A stretch of 64,000 nucleotides of DNA from Leclercia sp. LSNIH1 (GCF_002902985.1 NZ_CP026167.1:1178001-1242000), one strand, 5' to 3'. Numbered from the stretch's first letter, positions 1-14,514 are shown. Numbers and translations: made by a program. Notes: generated by a model from the letters alone, not told the origin.

Positions 1-314
1 TTGGAGCCTTCGAGCTGCGCGGCGCCTTCGGTCGGGCCGAAGATGGTCAGGCCCGCGGCACGGAATGCGTCTACCACGCCAATGACCAGCGGCGCTTCCG
101 GACCCACAATGGTCAGATCGATTTTTTCACTCTGGGCAAAGCTCAGCAGCGCCGGGATATCGGTTACGCCGATAGCGACGTTCTGCAGGGTAGGCTCCAG
201 GGCGGTACCGGCGTTACCCGGTGCCACAAAGACGGTTTCAACCTGCGCAGACTGCGCCGCTTTCCACGCCAGGGCGTGCTCGCGCCCGCCGTTACCAATC
301 ACTAATACTTTCAT
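1..314 (-). CDS. purD: phosphoribosylamine--glycine ligase (PurD), N-terminal part; runs off the window
   Basis: The minus strand from the ATG complement at 312-314 reads MKVLVIGNGGREHALAWKAA and stays open to the window edge, giving about 104 residues of a protein that is normally about 429. The N-terminal GNGGREHAL loop and the later IVGPEAPL stretch are typical of the GARS N-domain of the ATP-grasp family. PurD joins phosphoribosylamine to glycine in de novo purine synthesis in the cytoplasm. It starts 15 bases after the purH stop on the same strand, so the two form the purHD operon and should share the PurR-controlled promoter upstream of purH. The catalytic ATP-grasp domain lies outside the window. 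Confidence 0.95.
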   Translation of the reverse strand, partial: MKVLVIGNGGREHALAWKAAQSAQVETVFVAPGNAGTALEPTLQNVAIGVTDIPALLSFAQSEKIDLTIVGPEAPLVIGVVDAFRAAGLTIFGPTEGAAQLEGS

Positions 315-329
315 TCTCTGCTCCGGGAA

Positions 330-1919
330 TTAATGGCGGAAATGACGCATGTCGGTGAAGATCATCGCGATGCCATGTTCATCGGCGGCGGCAATGACTT
401 CGTCGTCGCGGATTGAGCCGCCAGGCTGGATCACGCAGGTGATGCCCACTGCCGCAGCTGCATCGATACCGTCACGGAACGGGAAGAACGCGTCGGACGC
501 CATGGCGGAGCCTTTAACTTCCAGACCTTCGTCGCCCGCTTTAATCCCGGCGATTTTCGCAGAGTAAACGCGGCTCATCTGGCCCGCGCCTATACCGATG
601 GTCATGTTCTCTTTCGCATAGACGATGGCGTTGGATTTCACGAACTTCGCCACTTTCCAGCAGAACAGCGCGTCACGCAGCTCCTGCTCCGTAGGCTGAC
701 GTTTGGTGACGACACGCAGATCTTTCTCGCTGACCATGCCCAGGTCACGATCCTGAACCAGCAGGCCACCGTTCACACGCTTGAAGTCGAGACCCGGAAC
801 GCGTTCCGCCCACTGACCGCAGACCAGCACGCGCACGTTCTGTTTTGTCGCGGTGATTTTCAGGGCGTCTTCGGTGGCCGAAGGGGCAATAATCACTTCA
901 ACAAACTGACGGGAGATGATCGCCTGAGCGGTTTCGGCATCCAGCTCGCGGTTAAACGCGATAATGCCGCCAAACGCTGAGGTCGGGTCAGTTTTGTACG
1001 CACGATCGTAAGCATCCAGAATAGAGGTGCTTACCGCGACGCCGCATGGGTTCGCATGCTTCACGATAACGCAGGCGGGCTCGCTGAACTCTTTCACGCA
1101 CTCCAGTGCCGCGTCGGTATCCGCAATGTTGTTATAGGAGAGTGCTTTACCCTGCACCTGCTGCGCAGTGGCAACGGAGGCTTCTTTTACCTCTTCTTCT
1201 ATATAGAAGGCAGCCTGCTGGTGGCTGTTCTCGCCGTAGCGCATATCCTGCTTCTTAATGAAGTTGAGGTTTAAGGTGCGGGAGAAGCGACCAGAGGGAT
1301 CTTTGCTTTCGCCATGGTAGGCAGGGACCAGACTACCGAAGTAGTTGGCGATCATGCTGTCGTAAGCGGCGGTATGTTCAAAGGCCTTAATGGCGAGGTC
1401 GAAACGGGTCTCGAGATTCAGTGAGCCTTCGTTGGCATCCATCTCTTTAATAATGGCGTCGTAGTCGCTGCTCTTTACGACGATGGCCACATCCTTATGG
1501 TTCTTGGCGGCGGAGCGCACCATGGTCGGCCCACCGATATCGATATTCTCTACCGCATCCTCCAGAGAGCAGCCTTCACGGGCAACGGTCTGGGCGAATG
1601 GATAAAGGTTAACAATCACCATGTCGATTGGCGCAATCCCGTGCTGATCCATAATGCCGTCATCCTGACCGCGACGTCCCAGAATGCCGCCGTGGACTTT
1701 CGGGTGCAGGGTTTTGACGCGTCCATCCATCATTTCCGGGAAGCCGGTGTAATCAGACACTTCGGTTACCGGCAGGCCTTTATCTGCTAACAGGCGAGCA
1801 GTACCGCCTGTGGACAGCAGCTCTACGCCACGTGCAGAAAGTGCCTGAGCGAATTCAACGATACCGGCTTTATCAGAAACACTGAGCAGAGCGCGGCGGA
1901 TTGGACGACGTTGTTGCAT
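330..1919 (-). CDS. purH: bifunctional AICAR formyltransferase/IMP cyclohydrolase PurH
   Basis: At 529 residues this is full length for the family. The N-terminal third is the MGS-like IMP cyclohydrolase domain (LSVSDKAGI at about 12-20, [10 protein letters not shown] at about 35-44). The rest is the AICAR transformylase, with RYGENSHQ at 227-234 and the KHANPCG motif at 287-293 that carries the catalytic Lys-His pair. The protein performs the last two steps of IMP synthesis using 10-formyl-tetrahydrofolate. It is the first gene of purHD, followed 15 bases later by purD. A PurR operator lies about 110 bases upstream, which fits purine repression. No frame or motif defect is visible. Confidence 0.98.
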   Translation of the reverse strand: MQQRRPIRRALLSVSDKAGIVEFAQALSARGVELLSTGGTARLLADKGLPVTEVSDYTGFPEMMDGRVKTLHPKVHGGILGRRGQDDGIMDQHGIAPIDMVIVNLYPFAQTVAREGCSLEDAVENIDIGGPTMVRSAAKNHKDVAIVVKSSDYDAIIKEMDANEGSLNLETRFDLAIKAFEHTAAYDSMIANYFGSLVPAYHGESKDPSGRFSRTLNLNFIKKQDMRYGENSHQQAAFYIEEEVKEASVATAQQVQGKALSYNNIADTDAALECVKEFSEPACVIVKHANPCGVAVSTSILDAYDRAYKTDPTSAFGGIIAFNRELDAETAQAIISRQFVEVIIAPSATEDALKITATKQNVRVLVCGQWAERVPGLDFKRVNGGLLVQDRDLGMVSEKDLRVVTKRQPTEQELRDALFCWKVAKFVKSNAIVYAKENMTIGIGAGQMSRVYSAKIAGIKAGDEGLEVKGSAMASDAFFPFRDGIDAAAAVGITCVIQPGGSIRDDEVIAAADEHGIAMIFTDMRHFRH

Positions 1920-2026
1920 GGTAAATCCCCTGGATTTGACGATTACAGAGAGCGTTAGGTGAATTTTCCCGATAAAAACTCAACTAACACACCTGGCGGG
2001 GCGCTTTATTTAGCGCGAGCATTTTA

Positions 2027-2042
2027 ACGAAAACGTTTGCGC
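2027..2042 (-). promoter_or_regulatory. PurR operator upstream of purHD
   Basis: ACGAAAACGTTTGCGC matches the PurR palindrome (consensus ACGCAAACGTTTNCNT, read here in the reverse orientation), with the invariant AAACGTTT centre. It lies between purH (minus) and the rRNA operon (plus), upstream of purH where E. coli has its purHD PurR box. This is a sequence match only. Confidence 0.8.
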
Positions 2043-2159
2043 AACGCTCGCACATTTTCACTTTTTCGTCACGTTGTGGATAAGTCTGTGTGTAATCAGG
2101 TATAAGGCGGGCTTTTGCTGGGGAATGCAGCAGTCAGTCATTTTTATGACATTTAAGGG

Positions 2160-2187
2160 TTGCGGGCGGCGGAGAACTCCCTATAAT
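2160..2187 (+). promoter_or_regulatory. rrn P1 promoter
   Basis: A -35 TTGCGG (2160-2165) and a -10 TATAAT (2182-2187) are separated by 16 bases, the short spacer typical of rRNA P1 promoters. A GC-rich GCGCCTCC discriminator follows, the feature linked to ppGpp/DksA and growth-rate control. The AT-rich stretch at about 2100-2158 is where UP element and Fis sites are expected, but I could not assign individual Fis sites. Confidence 0.85.
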
Positions 2188-2267
2188 GCGCCTCCATCGA
2201 CACGGCAGATGTGAATCACTTCACACAAACAGCCGGGCCGGTTGAGGAGAAAAGCGAAAATAATCGC

Positions 2268-2295
2268 TTGACTCTGAAAGAGGAAAGCGTAATAT
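2268..2295 (+). promoter_or_regulatory. rrn P2 promoter
   Basis: TTGACT (2268-2273) and TAATAT (2290-2295) with a 16-base spacer lie about 100 bases after P1, the same arrangement as in E. coli rrn operons. Confidence 0.8.
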
Positions 2296-2333
2296 ACGCC
2301 ACCTCGCAACGGTGAGCGAAAGCCGCGTTGCAC

Positions 2334-2345
2334 TGCTCTTTAACA
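2334..2345 (+). promoter_or_regulatory. boxA antitermination site in the rrn leader
   Basis: TGCTCTTTAACA is the conserved boxA of rRNA leaders, bound by NusB/NusE to suppress Rho termination. A second boxA (TGCTCTTTAAAA) is at 4105-4116 in front of 23S. The bases that follow, 2351-2366, are the exact reverse complement of 4043-4058 and form the long stem cut by RNase III around precursor 16S. Confidence 0.85.
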
Positions 2346-2475
2346 ATTTATCAGACAATCTGTGTGGGCACTCAAAGTGACATGGATTCTTAACGTCCTC
2401 GGACGAAAAATGAATACCAAGTCTCTGAGTGAACACGTAATTCATTACGAAGTTTAATTCACGAGCATCAAACTT

Positions 2476-4015
<1,540 letters not shown>

Positions 4016-4239
4016 CCTTAAAGAACCTGCCTTTGTAGTGCTCACACAGATTGTCTGATGAATGATGAACTTCTGAATGTACTTTTGAGTGCATTAAGAA
4101 GTTTTGCTCTTTAAAAATCTGGATCAAGCTGAAAATTGAAACGACACACTGTGTCTGTTCTCCGTAATAAGAACAGATAAAGGTGTGTTCGAGTCTCTCA
4201 AATTTTCACAACACGAAGTGAAACAGCTTCGGGTTGTGA
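4016..4239 (+). other. 16S-23S internal transcribed spacer without a tRNA gene
   Basis: The 224-base spacer holds the 3' half of the 16S processing stem (4043-4058), a strong imperfect hairpin at 4068-4103 (AACTTCT/AGAAGTT arms), a boxA at 4105-4116 and the 23S processing-stem strand before 4240. No cloverleaf, CCA-ready acceptor or GTTCGAATC T-loop block is present. E. coli rrnE, the operon at this chromosomal site, carries tRNA-Glu in this position. The flanks on both sides are recognisably conserved, so the tRNA segment has been replaced by the hairpin. Confidence 0.85.
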
Positions 4240-7144
<2,905 letters not shown>

Positions 7145-7203
7145 ACAACGCCGAAGCTGTTTCGGTGGGTTTGAGAAAATTTTCAGCATTGATTCAGAGT
7201 TAA

Positions 7204-7323
7204 GTACACAATAGTTTGCGCAGCAGCAAGGCGGCAAGCGAAGGAAAGGAAGGAGCATACTGAAGTATGTGACTGACTTTACGAGCGCGGCCAACGCGGC
7301 TGATGCGATAAAGTATTGCGTAC
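7204..7323 (+). repeat. ERIC-like element in the 23S-5S spacer
   Basis: About 120 bases inside the 194-base 23S-5S spacer resemble the enterobacterial repetitive intergenic consensus. The matching blocks are AGCAAGGCGGCAAGCGA, the central imperfect palindrome AGGAGCATACTGAAGTATG, then TGACTG, and GAGCGCGGCCAACGC, in consensus order. The ends are near-inverted repeats (GTACACAATAGTTT against the complement of AAAGTATTGCGTAC). The flanking spacer on each side resembles the shorter E. coli 23S-5S spacer, which lacks this block, so it looks like an insertion. It would be transcribed in every precursor rRNA and removed during processing. Confidence 0.75.
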
Positions 7324-7338
7324 AGAGCACCAAGAATT

Positions 7339-7458
7339 TGCCTGGCGGCTGTAGCGCGGTGGTCCCACCTGACCCCATGCCGAACTCAGAAGTGAAACGC
7401 CGTAGCGCCGATGGTAGTGTGGGGTCTCCCCATGCGAGAGTAGGGAACTGCCAGGCAT
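7339..7458 (+). rRNA. 5S ribosomal RNA
   Basis: The 120 bases from TGCCTGGCGGC to GAACTGCCAGGCAT have the paired ends of 5S rRNA. By eye they differ from the E. coli sequence only at one or two bases near the 5' end. It is the last gene of the operon, and no distal tRNA follows before the terminator. Confidence 0.98.
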
Positions 7459-7470
7459 CAATTAAAGCCG

Positions 7471-7498
7471 AAAGCCCATCCTCACGGATGGGCTTTTT
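7471..7498 (+). terminator. rRNA operon terminator
   Basis: AAAGCCCATCC, loop TCAC, GGATGGGCTTTTT form a perfect stem followed by a T-run directly after 5S. This is the classical rrn T1 type. Confidence 0.92.
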
Positions 7499-7516
7499 GC
7501 GTTGGGCGTTAAAAAA

Positions 7517-7550
7517 GCCGGGTGGCGGCTTCGCCTTACCCGGCCTACGG
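7517..7550. repeat. REP element (single unit)
   Basis: GCCGGGTGGCGGCTTCGCC followed by TTACCCGGCCTACGG is a REP/PU-type palindromic unit between the rrn terminator and metA. Similar units recur at six other places in this window. Confidence 0.85.
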
Positions 7551-7621
7551 CTATCCCTTTCTTGAAACTTTCTCACCTTTCACATGCAGACTCGACATTT
7601 GCCCGATTCCTGGTTATTGTC

Positions 7622-7653
7622 AGCTATCTGGATGTCTAAACGTTTATACGTAT
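7622..7653 (+). promoter_or_regulatory. four tandem MetJ boxes upstream of metA
   Basis: Four adjoining 8-mers, AGCTATCT, GGATGTCT, AAACGTTT and ATACGTAT, each resemble the met box AGACGTCT and end 19 bases before the metA start codon. Tandem met boxes are the known target of MetJ with S-adenosylmethionine, so repression of metA by methionine is expected. The match is read from sequence only. Confidence 0.75.
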
Positions 7654-7672
7654 GCTGTGAGGATGTAAGGTT

Positions 7673-8602
7673 ATGCCGATTCGGGTGCAGGACGAGCTAC
7701 CAGCCGTCAATTTCTTGCGTGAAGAAAATGTCTTTGTCATGACGGCTTCGCGCGCTACAGGTCAGGAAATTCGCCCTTTGAAGGTGCTTATCCTGAACCT
7801 GATGCCAAAGAAGATTGAGACGGAAAATCAGTTCCTCCGCTTGCTCTCAAACTCCCCGCTGCAGGTCGATATTCAGCTGCTGCGTATTGATGCGCGCGAG
7901 TCCCGTAATACGCCTTCTGAGCATCTCAATAACTTCTACTGCAACTTTGAAGATATCCGTAACGAGAACTTTGATGGCTTGATCGTTACCGGTGCGCCGC
8001 TTGGCCTGGTTGAATTCAACGACGTGGCCTACTGGCCGCAAATCAAGCAGGTGCTGGAGTGGGCCAAAGATCATGTCACTTCAACCCTGTTCGTCTGCTG
8101 GGCGGTCCAGGCGGCGCTCAACATTCTGTACGGCATCCCTAAACAAACCCGTACCGAAAAGCTCTCTGGTGTCTATGAGCATCATATTCTGCATCCTCAT
8201 GCGCTGCTGACTCGCGGGTTTGATGACTCCTTCCTGGCGCCGCATTCGCGCTATGCCGATTTCCCGGCTGCATTGATTCGTGACTACACCGATCTTGAGA
8301 TCCTCGCGGAAACCGAAGAGGGCGATGCCTATCTGTTTGCCAGCAAAGACAAGCGTATTGCCTTTGTCACCGGTCATCCGGAATACGATCCCGATACCCT
8401 GGCGAGCGAATATTTCCGCGATGTGGAAGCGGGTTTAAATCCGGACGTACCGTACAACTATTTCCCCCAAAACGATCCGCAAAACAAACCGCGTGCCACC
8501 TGGCGCAGCCACGGCAATCTGCTGTTTACCAACTGGCTTAACTACTACGTCTATCAGATCACGCCGTACGATCTGCGCCACATGAATCCGACCCTGGATT
8601 AA
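7673..8602 (+). CDS. metA: homoserine O-succinyltransferase MetA
   Basis: The 309 residues equal the E. coli length. The acyl-enzyme cysteine is Cys142 in FVCWAVQAA, and His235 and Glu237 lie in GHPEYD, so the catalytic set is complete. The enzyme transfers succinyl from succinyl-CoA to homoserine, the first committed step of methionine synthesis. It stands alone between the rrn operon and aceBAK. The E. coli neighbours yjaA and yjaB are absent. MetJ boxes precede it and a terminator follows at 8646-8670. Confidence 0.98.
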   Translation: MPIRVQDELPAVNFLREENVFVMTASRATGQEIRPLKVLILNLMPKKIETENQFLRLLSNSPLQVDIQLLRIDARESRNTPSEHLNNFYCNFEDIRNENFDGLIVTGAPLGLVEFNDVAYWPQIKQVLEWAKDHVTSTLFVCWAVQAALNILYGIPKQTRTEKLSGVYEHHILHPHALLTRGFDDSFLAPHSRYADFPAALIRDYTDLEILAETEEGDAYLFASKDKRIAFVTGHPEYDPDTLASEYFRDVEAGLNPDVPYNYFPQNDPQNKPRATWRSHGNLLFTNWLNYYVYQITPYDLRHMNPTLD

Positions 8603-8645
8603 TCTTCTGACGATCCTCATCCTGTAGCGTTTCAGCTCTCCAGTT

Positions 8646-8670
8646 AAGGCACCTTTGGGTGCCTTTTTTA
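8646..8670 (+). terminator. metA terminator
   Basis: AAGGCACC, loop TTT, GGGTGCCTTTTTTA is a G/C stem with a T-run shortly after metA. Confidence 0.88.
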
Positions 8671-8749
8671 TTTCCGAAATTAACTCCGTCTGTAGATATA
8701 TTTTTAAACCCATCTTTATCAGTAAGTTACATAGCATTTTAATTAAAAA

Positions 8750-8789
8750 TGGAAATTGTTTTTGATTTTATCGTAGAGCGAGATAGTCT
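8750..8789 (+). promoter_or_regulatory. aceBAK promoter with IclR operator
   Basis: TGGAAATTGTTTTTGATTTT (8750-8769) is, from memory, the same as the IclR box of the E. coli aceB promoter. It overlaps a -35 TTGATT (8762-8767), which is followed after 16 bases by a TAGTCT -10 (8784-8789). The layout implies that IclR blocks RNA polymerase directly. The remaining 8603-8749 holds only the metA terminator and AT-rich DNA. Confidence 0.85.
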
Positions 8790-8872
8790 TAACTCTGCTG
8801 AACGAAAACTACACAAGGATCTTTCGTTCGCGTGGGGGAAATAAATTCGGATCAATGACGAGGAGCAGCGCA

Positions 8873-10474
8873 ATGAATCAACAGGCAACCATTATCGATG
8901 AACTGTCCTTTACTCAACCGCATGGTGAGCAGGAGAAGCAGATCCTGACCGCCGATGCCGTAGAGTTCCTCACCGAGCTGGTGACCCGCTTCACGCCAAA
9001 ACGCAATAAATTACTGGCGGCACGCATTCAGCAGCAGCAAGACATTGATAACGGCAAGCTGCCTGACTTTATTTCGGAAACCGCTTCCATTCGAGAAGGA
9101 AACTGGACGATCCGCGGTATCCCGCAGGATCTACAGGACCGACGCGTTGAAATCACCGGCCCGGTAGAACGCAAGATGGTGATCAACGCGCTGAACGCCA
9201 ATGTGAAGGTCTTTATGGCCGATTTTGAAGATTCACTGGCACCCGACTGGAATAAAGTGATTGATGGGCAGATCAACCTGCGTGATGCGGTTGATGGCAC
9301 CATCAGCCACACCAACGAAGCGGGCAAAATCTACCAGCTTAAGCCCAACCCGGCGGTACTGGTTTGCCGCGTACGTGGCCTGCATTTACCGGAAAAGCAT
9401 GTCACCTGGAACAATGAGGCGATCCCCGGCAGCCTGTTCGATTTTGCGCTCTACTTCTTCCATAACCATAAAAACCTGCTGGCAAAAGGCAGCGGACCTT
9501 ACTTCTATCTGCCAAAAACCCAGTCATGGCAGGAAGCGGCCTGGTGGAGTGAGGTCTTTAGTTACACTGAGGACCGTTTTGAACTGCCGCGCGGCACCAT
9601 CAAGGCCACGCTGCTGATTGAAACGTTGCCTGCGGTCTTCCAGATGGATGAGATTCTGCATGCCCTGCGTGACCACATTGTTGGCCTGAACTGTGGCCGC
9701 TGGGATTACATCTTCAGCTACATCAAGACCCTGAAGAACCACCCGGATCGCGTTCTGCCCGATCGTCAGGTGGTGACGATGGATAAATCTTTCCTCAATG
9801 CCTATTCGCGTCTGCTGATCAAAACCTGCCACAAACGCGGCGCCTTCGCGATGGGCGGAATGGCAGCGTTTATTCCCAGCAAAGACAGCGAACGTAACAC
9901 CCAGGTGCTGAATAAAGTGAAGGCCGATAAAGAGCTGGAAGCCAGCAACGGCCATGACGGCACGTGGGTGGCGCACCCCGGCCTGGCAGATACCGCCATG
10001 GAGGTGTTCAACCGCATCCTGGGCGATAACAAAAACCAGCTGCACGTAACCCGCGAAGATGATGCGCCCGTTACCGCTGCACAGCTCCTCGAGCCGTGCG
10101 AGGGCGAGCGCACCGAAGAGGGGATGCGCGCCAACATCCGCGTGGCCGTCCAGTACATCGAAGCGTGGATCTCCGGTAACGGCTGTGTACCGATTTACGG
10201 TCTGATGGAGGATGCCGCCACCGCCGAGATCTCCCGCACCTCTATCTGGCAGTGGATCCATCATCAGAAAACGCTCAGCAACGGCAAGCCCGTCACCAAA
10301 GCCCTGTTCCGCCAGATGCTGTCGGAAGAGATGCTGAACATTCAGGAAGAGCTGGGCGAGCACCGCTTCAGCAGCGGCCGCTTCGACGCCGCCGCGCGCC
10401 TGATGGAACAGATCACCACCTCAGATGACTTAATCGACTTCCTGACGCTGCCGGGCTACCGCCTGCTGGCCTGA
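8873..10474 (+). CDS. aceB: malate synthase A
   Basis: The enzyme condenses glyoxylate with acetyl-CoA to malate, the second step of the glyoxylate bypass. The start at 8873 ([13 protein letters not shown]) has AGGAG ten bases upstream and gives 533 residues, the E. coli length. An in-frame ATG at 8855 would add six residues but lacks a good ribosome site. Conserved stretches include [13 protein letters not shown] and [11 protein letters not shown] in the TIM-barrel core and [17 protein letters not shown] near the C-terminus. It is the first gene of aceBAK, 32 bases before aceA, and is controlled by the IclR operator upstream. Confidence 0.97.
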   Translation: MNQQATIIDELSFTQPHGEQEKQILTADAVEFLTELVTRFTPKRNKLLAARIQQQQDIDNGKLPDFISETASIREGNWTIRGIPQDLQDRRVEITGPVERKMVINALNANVKVFMADFEDSLAPDWNKVIDGQINLRDAVDGTISHTNEAGKIYQLKPNPAVLVCRVRGLHLPEKHVTWNNEAIPGSLFDFALYFFHNHKNLLAKGSGPYFYLPKTQSWQEAAWWSEVFSYTEDRFELPRGTIKATLLIETLPAVFQMDEILHALRDHIVGLNCGRWDYIFSYIKTLKNHPDRVLPDRQVVTMDKSFLNAYSRLLIKTCHKRGAFAMGGMAAFIPSKDSERNTQVLNKVKADKELEASNGHDGTWVAHPGLADTAMEVFNRILGDNKNQLHVTREDDAPVTAAQLLEPCEGERTEEGMRANIRVAVQYIEAWISGNGCVPIYGLMEDAATAEISRTSIWQWIHHQKTLSNGKPVTKALFRQMLSEEMLNIQEELGEHRFSSGRFDAAARLMEQITTSDDLIDFLTLPGYRLLA

Positions 10475-10506
10475 TTTCACCACATAACAATATGGAGCAT
10501 CTGCAC

Positions 10507-11811
10507 ATGAAAACCCGTACCCAACAGATCGAAGCATTACAGAACGAGTGGACTCAGCCGCGCTGGGAAGGCATTGAACGCCCTTATAGCGCTGAGGATG
10601 TGGTGAAGTTGCGCGGCTCGGTAAACCCGGAATGCACCCTGGCGCAGCTGGGTGCCGCCAAAATGTGGCGTCTGCTGCACGGCGAGTCGAAGAAAGGCTA
10701 CATCAACAGCCTCGGCGCGCTGACCGGTGGCCAGGCGTTGCAGCAGGCGAAAGCGGGCATTGAAGCGGTCTATCTGTCAGGCTGGCAGGTGGCGGCAGAT
10801 GCCAACCTCGCGTCCAGCATGTACCCGGATCAGTCCCTCTATCCGGCGAATTCCGTCCCGGCCGTGGTGGAGCGAATCAACAATACCTTCCGTCGTGCGG
10901 ATCAGATCCAGTGGGCATCCGGTATTGAGCCAAACGATCCGCGCTTCGTAGATTACTTCCTGCCGATTGTGGCCGACGCCGAGGCGGGCTTTGGTGGGGT
11001 TCTGAATGCCTTTGAGCTGATGAAATCGATGATTGAAGCCGGTGCAGCGGCTGTCCATTTCGAAGATCAGCTGGCGTCCGTGAAGAAGTGTGGACACATG
11101 GGCGGCAAAGTGCTGGTTCCGACTCAGGAGGCGATCCAGAAACTGGTAGCTGCCCGTCTGGCCGCTGACGTCATGGGCGTCCCGACGCTGGTGATTGCCC
11201 GTACCGATGCCGATGCCGCAGATCTGATCACCTCCGACTGCGACCCTTACGACAGTCAGTTTATTACCGGCGAACGCACCAGCGAAGGGTTCTACCGTAC
11301 CCATGCCGGCATTGAGCAGGCGATCAGCCGCGGTCTGGCGTATGCTCCCTATGCTGACCTGGTGTGGTGCGAAACCTCCACCCCGGATCTGGCGCTGGCG
11401 AAACGCTTTGCCGATGCCATCCATGCGAAATACCCGGGCAAGCTGCTGGCCTACAACTGCTCGCCCTCCTTTAACTGGCAGAAAAACCTGGACGATAAAA
11501 CGATCGCCAGCTTCCAGCAGGAACTGTCGGAGATGGGCTACAAATACCAGTTCATCACCCTGGCCGGCATTCACAGCATGTGGTTCAACATGTTCGACCT
11601 GGCGCACGCCTACGCGCAGGGCGAGGGCATGAAGCACTACGTCGAGAAGGTCCAGCAGCCGGAGTTCGCGGCAAGCCAAAAGGGCTATACCTTCGTCTCG
11701 CACCAGCAGGAGGTGGGAACAGGCTACTTCGACAGAGTGACCACCATCATTCAGGGCGGCGCCTCCTCCGTCACCGCCCTGACCGGGTCGACCGAAGAAG
11801 CGCAGTTCTGA
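10507..11811 (+). CDS. aceA: isocitrate lyase
   Basis: The enzyme cleaves isocitrate to glyoxylate and succinate. The start at 10507 ([15 protein letters not shown]) gives 434 residues, the family length, with TGGAG upstream. The ATG at 10492 would overlap the ribosome site and is rejected. The catalytic KKCGHMGG motif is at 193-200 with Cys195. The metal and substrate residues sit in [10 protein letters not shown] (155-164). It is the middle gene of aceBAK, and a REP unit separates it from aceK, as in E. coli where it helps lower aceK expression. Confidence 0.97.
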   Translation: MKTRTQQIEALQNEWTQPRWEGIERPYSAEDVVKLRGSVNPECTLAQLGAAKMWRLLHGESKKGYINSLGALTGGQALQQAKAGIEAVYLSGWQVAADANLASSMYPDQSLYPANSVPAVVERINNTFRRADQIQWASGIEPNDPRFVDYFLPIVADAEAGFGGVLNAFELMKSMIEAGAAAVHFEDQLASVKKCGHMGGKVLVPTQEAIQKLVAARLAADVMGVPTLVIARTDADAADLITSDCDPYDSQFITGERTSEGFYRTHAGIEQAISRGLAYAPYADLVWCETSTPDLALAKRFADAIHAKYPGKLLAYNCSPSFNWQKNLDDKTIASFQQELSEMGYKYQFITLAGIHSMWFNMFDLAHAYAQGEGMKHYVEKVQQPEFAASQKGYTFVSHQQEVGTGYFDRVTTIIQGGASSVTALTGSTEEAQF

Positions 11812-11820
11812 TAACGGAAA

Positions 11821-11853
11821 CGCCCGGTGGCGCTGCGCTTACCGGGCCTACGG
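11821..11853. repeat. REP element between aceA and aceK
   Basis: CGCCCGGTGGCGCTGCGCTT followed by ACCGGGCCTACGG is a palindromic REP unit in the middle of the operon. The known role of such units is to stabilise the upstream mRNA and reduce downstream expression. Confidence 0.85.
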
Positions 11854-11880
11854 TTCTGTTTCCTGGGGTGAGGGACATCT

Positions 11881-13608
11881 ATGTCGCGTGGCCTGGAATT
11901 GCTGATTGCGCAGACCATTTTGCAGGGCTTTGATGCTCAGTATGGCCGTTTTCTGGAAGTGACGGGCGGGGCGCAGCAGCGCTTCGAGCAGGCAGACTGG
12001 CACGCCGTGCAGCAGGCCATGAAACAGCGTATTCATCTCTACGATCATCATGTGGGTCTGGTGGTAGAGCAGCTGCGCTGCATCACCGGCAGCATCGATA
12101 TCAATGCCGCTTTTTTGCTGCGGGTGAAAAGCCATTACACCCAGCTTCTGCCGGACTATCCGCGCTATGAGATTGCAGAAAGCTTTTTTAACTCCGTCTA
12201 CTGTCGGCTGTTTGATCACCGCTCACTGTCACCGGAGCGGCTTTTTATTTTCAGCTCTCAGCCGGGGCAACGTTTCCGCACCCTGCCGCGGCCGTTGGCA
12301 AAAGATTTCTATCCTGAACAGGGATGGGAGGCGTTGTTAACCAAAGTGTTAGCCGACCTTCCCCTGCGCCTGCCGTGGCAAAATCGCCCACGTGATGTCG
12401 GGTATATCATTGCCCATCTGTCGGACACACTCGGCGCGGACACGCTGCCAAACTCTCATTTACAGGTGGCGAATGAACTGTTCTACCGCAACAAAGCCGC
12501 CTGGCTGGTGGGGAAACTGATTACCCCGGACGCCACGCTGCCGTTTTTACTGCCCATTCACCGCAGCGATGAAGGTGAACTGGTGGTGGATACCTGCCTG
12601 ACTACCAGCGCCGAAGCGAGTATTGTTTTCGGCTTCGCCCGTTCCTACTTTATGGTTTACGCCCCCCTGCCAGGCGCGCTGGTGGAGTGGCTGCGTGAGA
12701 TCCTGCCCGGTAAAACCACCGCTGAGTTGTATATGGCGATAGGGTGCCAGAAACATGCGAAAACCGAGAGCTACCGGGAATACCTGCACTATATCACCCA
12801 TGCGGATGAGCAGTTTATCGAGGCGCCAGGCATTCGCGGCATGGTGATGCTGGTCTTTACCCTGCCGGGTTTTGACCGGGTGTTTAAGGTGATAAAGGAT
12901 AAATTCGCCCCGCAGAAAGAGATGTCTGCCGCCCATGTGCGCGCCTGCTACCAGCTGGTTAAGGAGCACGATCGCGTCGGGCGCATGGCGGATACCCAGG
13001 AGTTTGAGAATTTTGTTCTCGATAAGCGACAGATTGCGCCGCAGCTGATGGCGCTGTTGCTCCAGGAAGCGCCAGAAAAAATCAGCGATCTGGGGGATAA
13101 AATCGTCATCAGCCATCTCTACATTGAACGGCGGATGGTGCCGCTCAATATCTGGCTGGAGCAGTCAGAGGGGCAGGCGCTGCACGATGCGATTGAAGAG
13201 TACGGCAATGCCATCCGGCAGCTGGCGGCAGCCAATATCTTCCCGGGCGACATGCTGTTTAAAAACTTTGGCGTCACCCGTCACGGGCGGGTCGTATTCT
13301 ATGACTACGACGAAATCTGCTACATGACGGAAGTGAATTTTCGTGAAATCCCGCCGCCGCGCTACCCGGAAGATGAGCTCGCCAGCGAGCCGTGGTACAG
13401 CGTCTCGCCGGGGGATGTCTTCCCGGAGGAGTTTCGCCACTGGTTATGCGCTGACCCGCGTATCGGAGCGCTGTTTGAAGAGATGCATGCCGATCTGTTT
13501 CGCGCCGATTACTGGCGTGGCCTGCAGACCCGCATTAAGAACGGGCATGTGGAAGATGTTTATGCTTACCGGCGTAAGCAGCGGTTTAGCGTGAAGTATG
13601 CGGCTTAA
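11881..13608 (+). CDS. aceK: isocitrate dehydrogenase kinase/phosphatase AceK
   Basis: AceK phosphorylates and dephosphorylates isocitrate dehydrogenase, which decides how much isocitrate flows into the glyoxylate bypass. It has 575 residues against 578 in E. coli, with a slightly shorter C-terminus. The regulatory domain fills about the first 300 residues. The kinase-like domain contains [20 protein letters not shown] and, near the C-terminus, [20 protein letters not shown] with FYDYDE. The start ATG at 11881 follows GGGTGAGGG. It is the last gene of aceBAK, and a double REP cluster follows. Confidence 0.97.
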   Translation: MSRGLELLIAQTILQGFDAQYGRFLEVTGGAQQRFEQADWHAVQQAMKQRIHLYDHHVGLVVEQLRCITGSIDINAAFLLRVKSHYTQLLPDYPRYEIAESFFNSVYCRLFDHRSLSPERLFIFSSQPGQRFRTLPRPLAKDFYPEQGWEALLTKVLADLPLRLPWQNRPRDVGYIIAHLSDTLGADTLPNSHLQVANELFYRNKAAWLVGKLITPDATLPFLLPIHRSDEGELVVDTCLTTSAEASIVFGFARSYFMVYAPLPGALVEWLREILPGKTTAELYMAIGCQKHAKTESYREYLHYITHADEQFIEAPGIRGMVMLVFTLPGFDRVFKVIKDKFAPQKEMSAAHVRACYQLVKEHDRVGRMADTQEFENFVLDKRQIAPQLMALLLQEAPEKISDLGDKIVISHLYIERRMVPLNIWLEQSEGQALHDAIEEYGNAIRQLAAANIFPGDMLFKNFGVTRHGRVVFYDYDEICYMTEVNFREIPPPRYPEDELASEPWYSVSPGDVFPEEFRHWLCADPRIGALFEEMHADLFRADYWRGLQTRIKNGHVEDVYAYRRKQRFSVKYAA

Positions 13609-13682
13609 CGCCGGGTGGCGGCTGCGCCTTATCCGGCCTACAGAGTTTTGTAGGCCCGTGCAAGCGTAGCGCCGCCGGGCAT
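13609..13682. repeat. BIME (two facing REP units) between aceK and iclR
   Basis: CGCCGGGTGGCGGCTGCGCC and an inverted unit ending GTAGCGCCGCCGGGC are separated by a short linker. Together they fill the gap between the convergent ends of aceK and iclR. No separate U-rich terminator is visible here. Confidence 0.88.
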
Positions 13683-13689
13683 TGAAGAC

Positions 13690-14514
13690 TTAACGAATCC
13701 CACCATACGCCAGCGTCACCTCTTTCGCCGCCTTAATCACCAGCGCTCCCAGCTCTGTCACCCGGTCGTCGGTCATGCGTGAGATAGGCCCGGAGATGGA
13801 GATAGCGGCAAACGGCTCGCGGTGCTCATCATAAATGCAGGCGGCAATACAGCGCAGGCCGAGAGCATGCTCTTCATCATCGAAGGAGTAGCCACGCTTG
13901 CGCGTCAGGGCTAAATCTTCTTTCAGATGGACCGGTGATACCAGCGTGGCATGGGTATAGGCGTGTAAACCTTTGCGGTGCAGCAGACCCGTTACCTGCT
14001 CTTCGCTGAGCTGGGATAAAAACGCTTTTCCCGCCCCGGAGGCGTGCATCGGCAGCTTGCCGCCAATCGGGGCTGACATGCGCATCAGTTGGGTACACTG
14101 CACCTGGTCGATAATAATCGCCTGGTGATCGCTCTGATCGAGCACCGCCAGGTTGACCGTCTCGCCGGAGTCTTCCATCAGCTTGCGCAGGATCGGATGG
14201 ACAATGGCGAGCAGGTTACGGCTCTGCAAAAAGCTGCTGCCGACAATAAACGCGTGGGCACCCACGGACCAGTGCCCGAGCTCGCCCACCTGACGAACAA
14301 AGCCCAACTGCTGCATAGTGGTCAGCAGGCGATGGGTGGTGGAGTTTGGCAGACCTGCCTGCTGGGCCAGCTCCGTTAGCGCCACGCTGCTGTGCGACTC
14401 GGCTATCCATTCAAGGAGCTTTAACCCCCGTGTCAGGGACTGGACTTGACCGCCCGCCTGGGCGGTCGCGGCGGCGGGTTTTCTGCCGCGTTTAGCGGGA
14501 ACGGTGGCGACCAT
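13690..14514 (-). CDS. iclR: glyoxylate bypass repressor IclR
   Basis: The 274 residues equal the E. coli length. An N-terminal winged helix-turn-helix (about 25-90, with ALTELAQQAGLPNSTTHRLL) is followed by the IclR effector domain (about 100-270, with GGKLPMHASGAGKAF and EEHALGLRCIAACIYDE). IclR represses aceBAK, with glyoxylate and pyruvate as known ligands. It faces aceK tail to tail. A sequence resembling the aceB operator sits 25 bases before its start, which suggests autorepression. Confidence 0.97.
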   Translation of the reverse strand: MVATVPAKRGRKPAAATAQAGGQVQSLTRGLKLLEWIAESHSSVALTELAQQAGLPNSTTHRLLTTMQQLGFVRQVGELGHWSVGAHAFIVGSSFLQSRNLLAIVHPILRKLMEDSGETVNLAVLDQSDHQAIIIDQVQCTQLMRMSAPIGGKLPMHASGAGKAFLSQLSEEQVTGLLHRKGLHAYTHATLVSPVHLKEDLALTRKRGYSFDDEEHALGLRCIAACIYDEHREPFAAISISGPISRMTDDRVTELGALVIKAAKEVTLAYGGIR

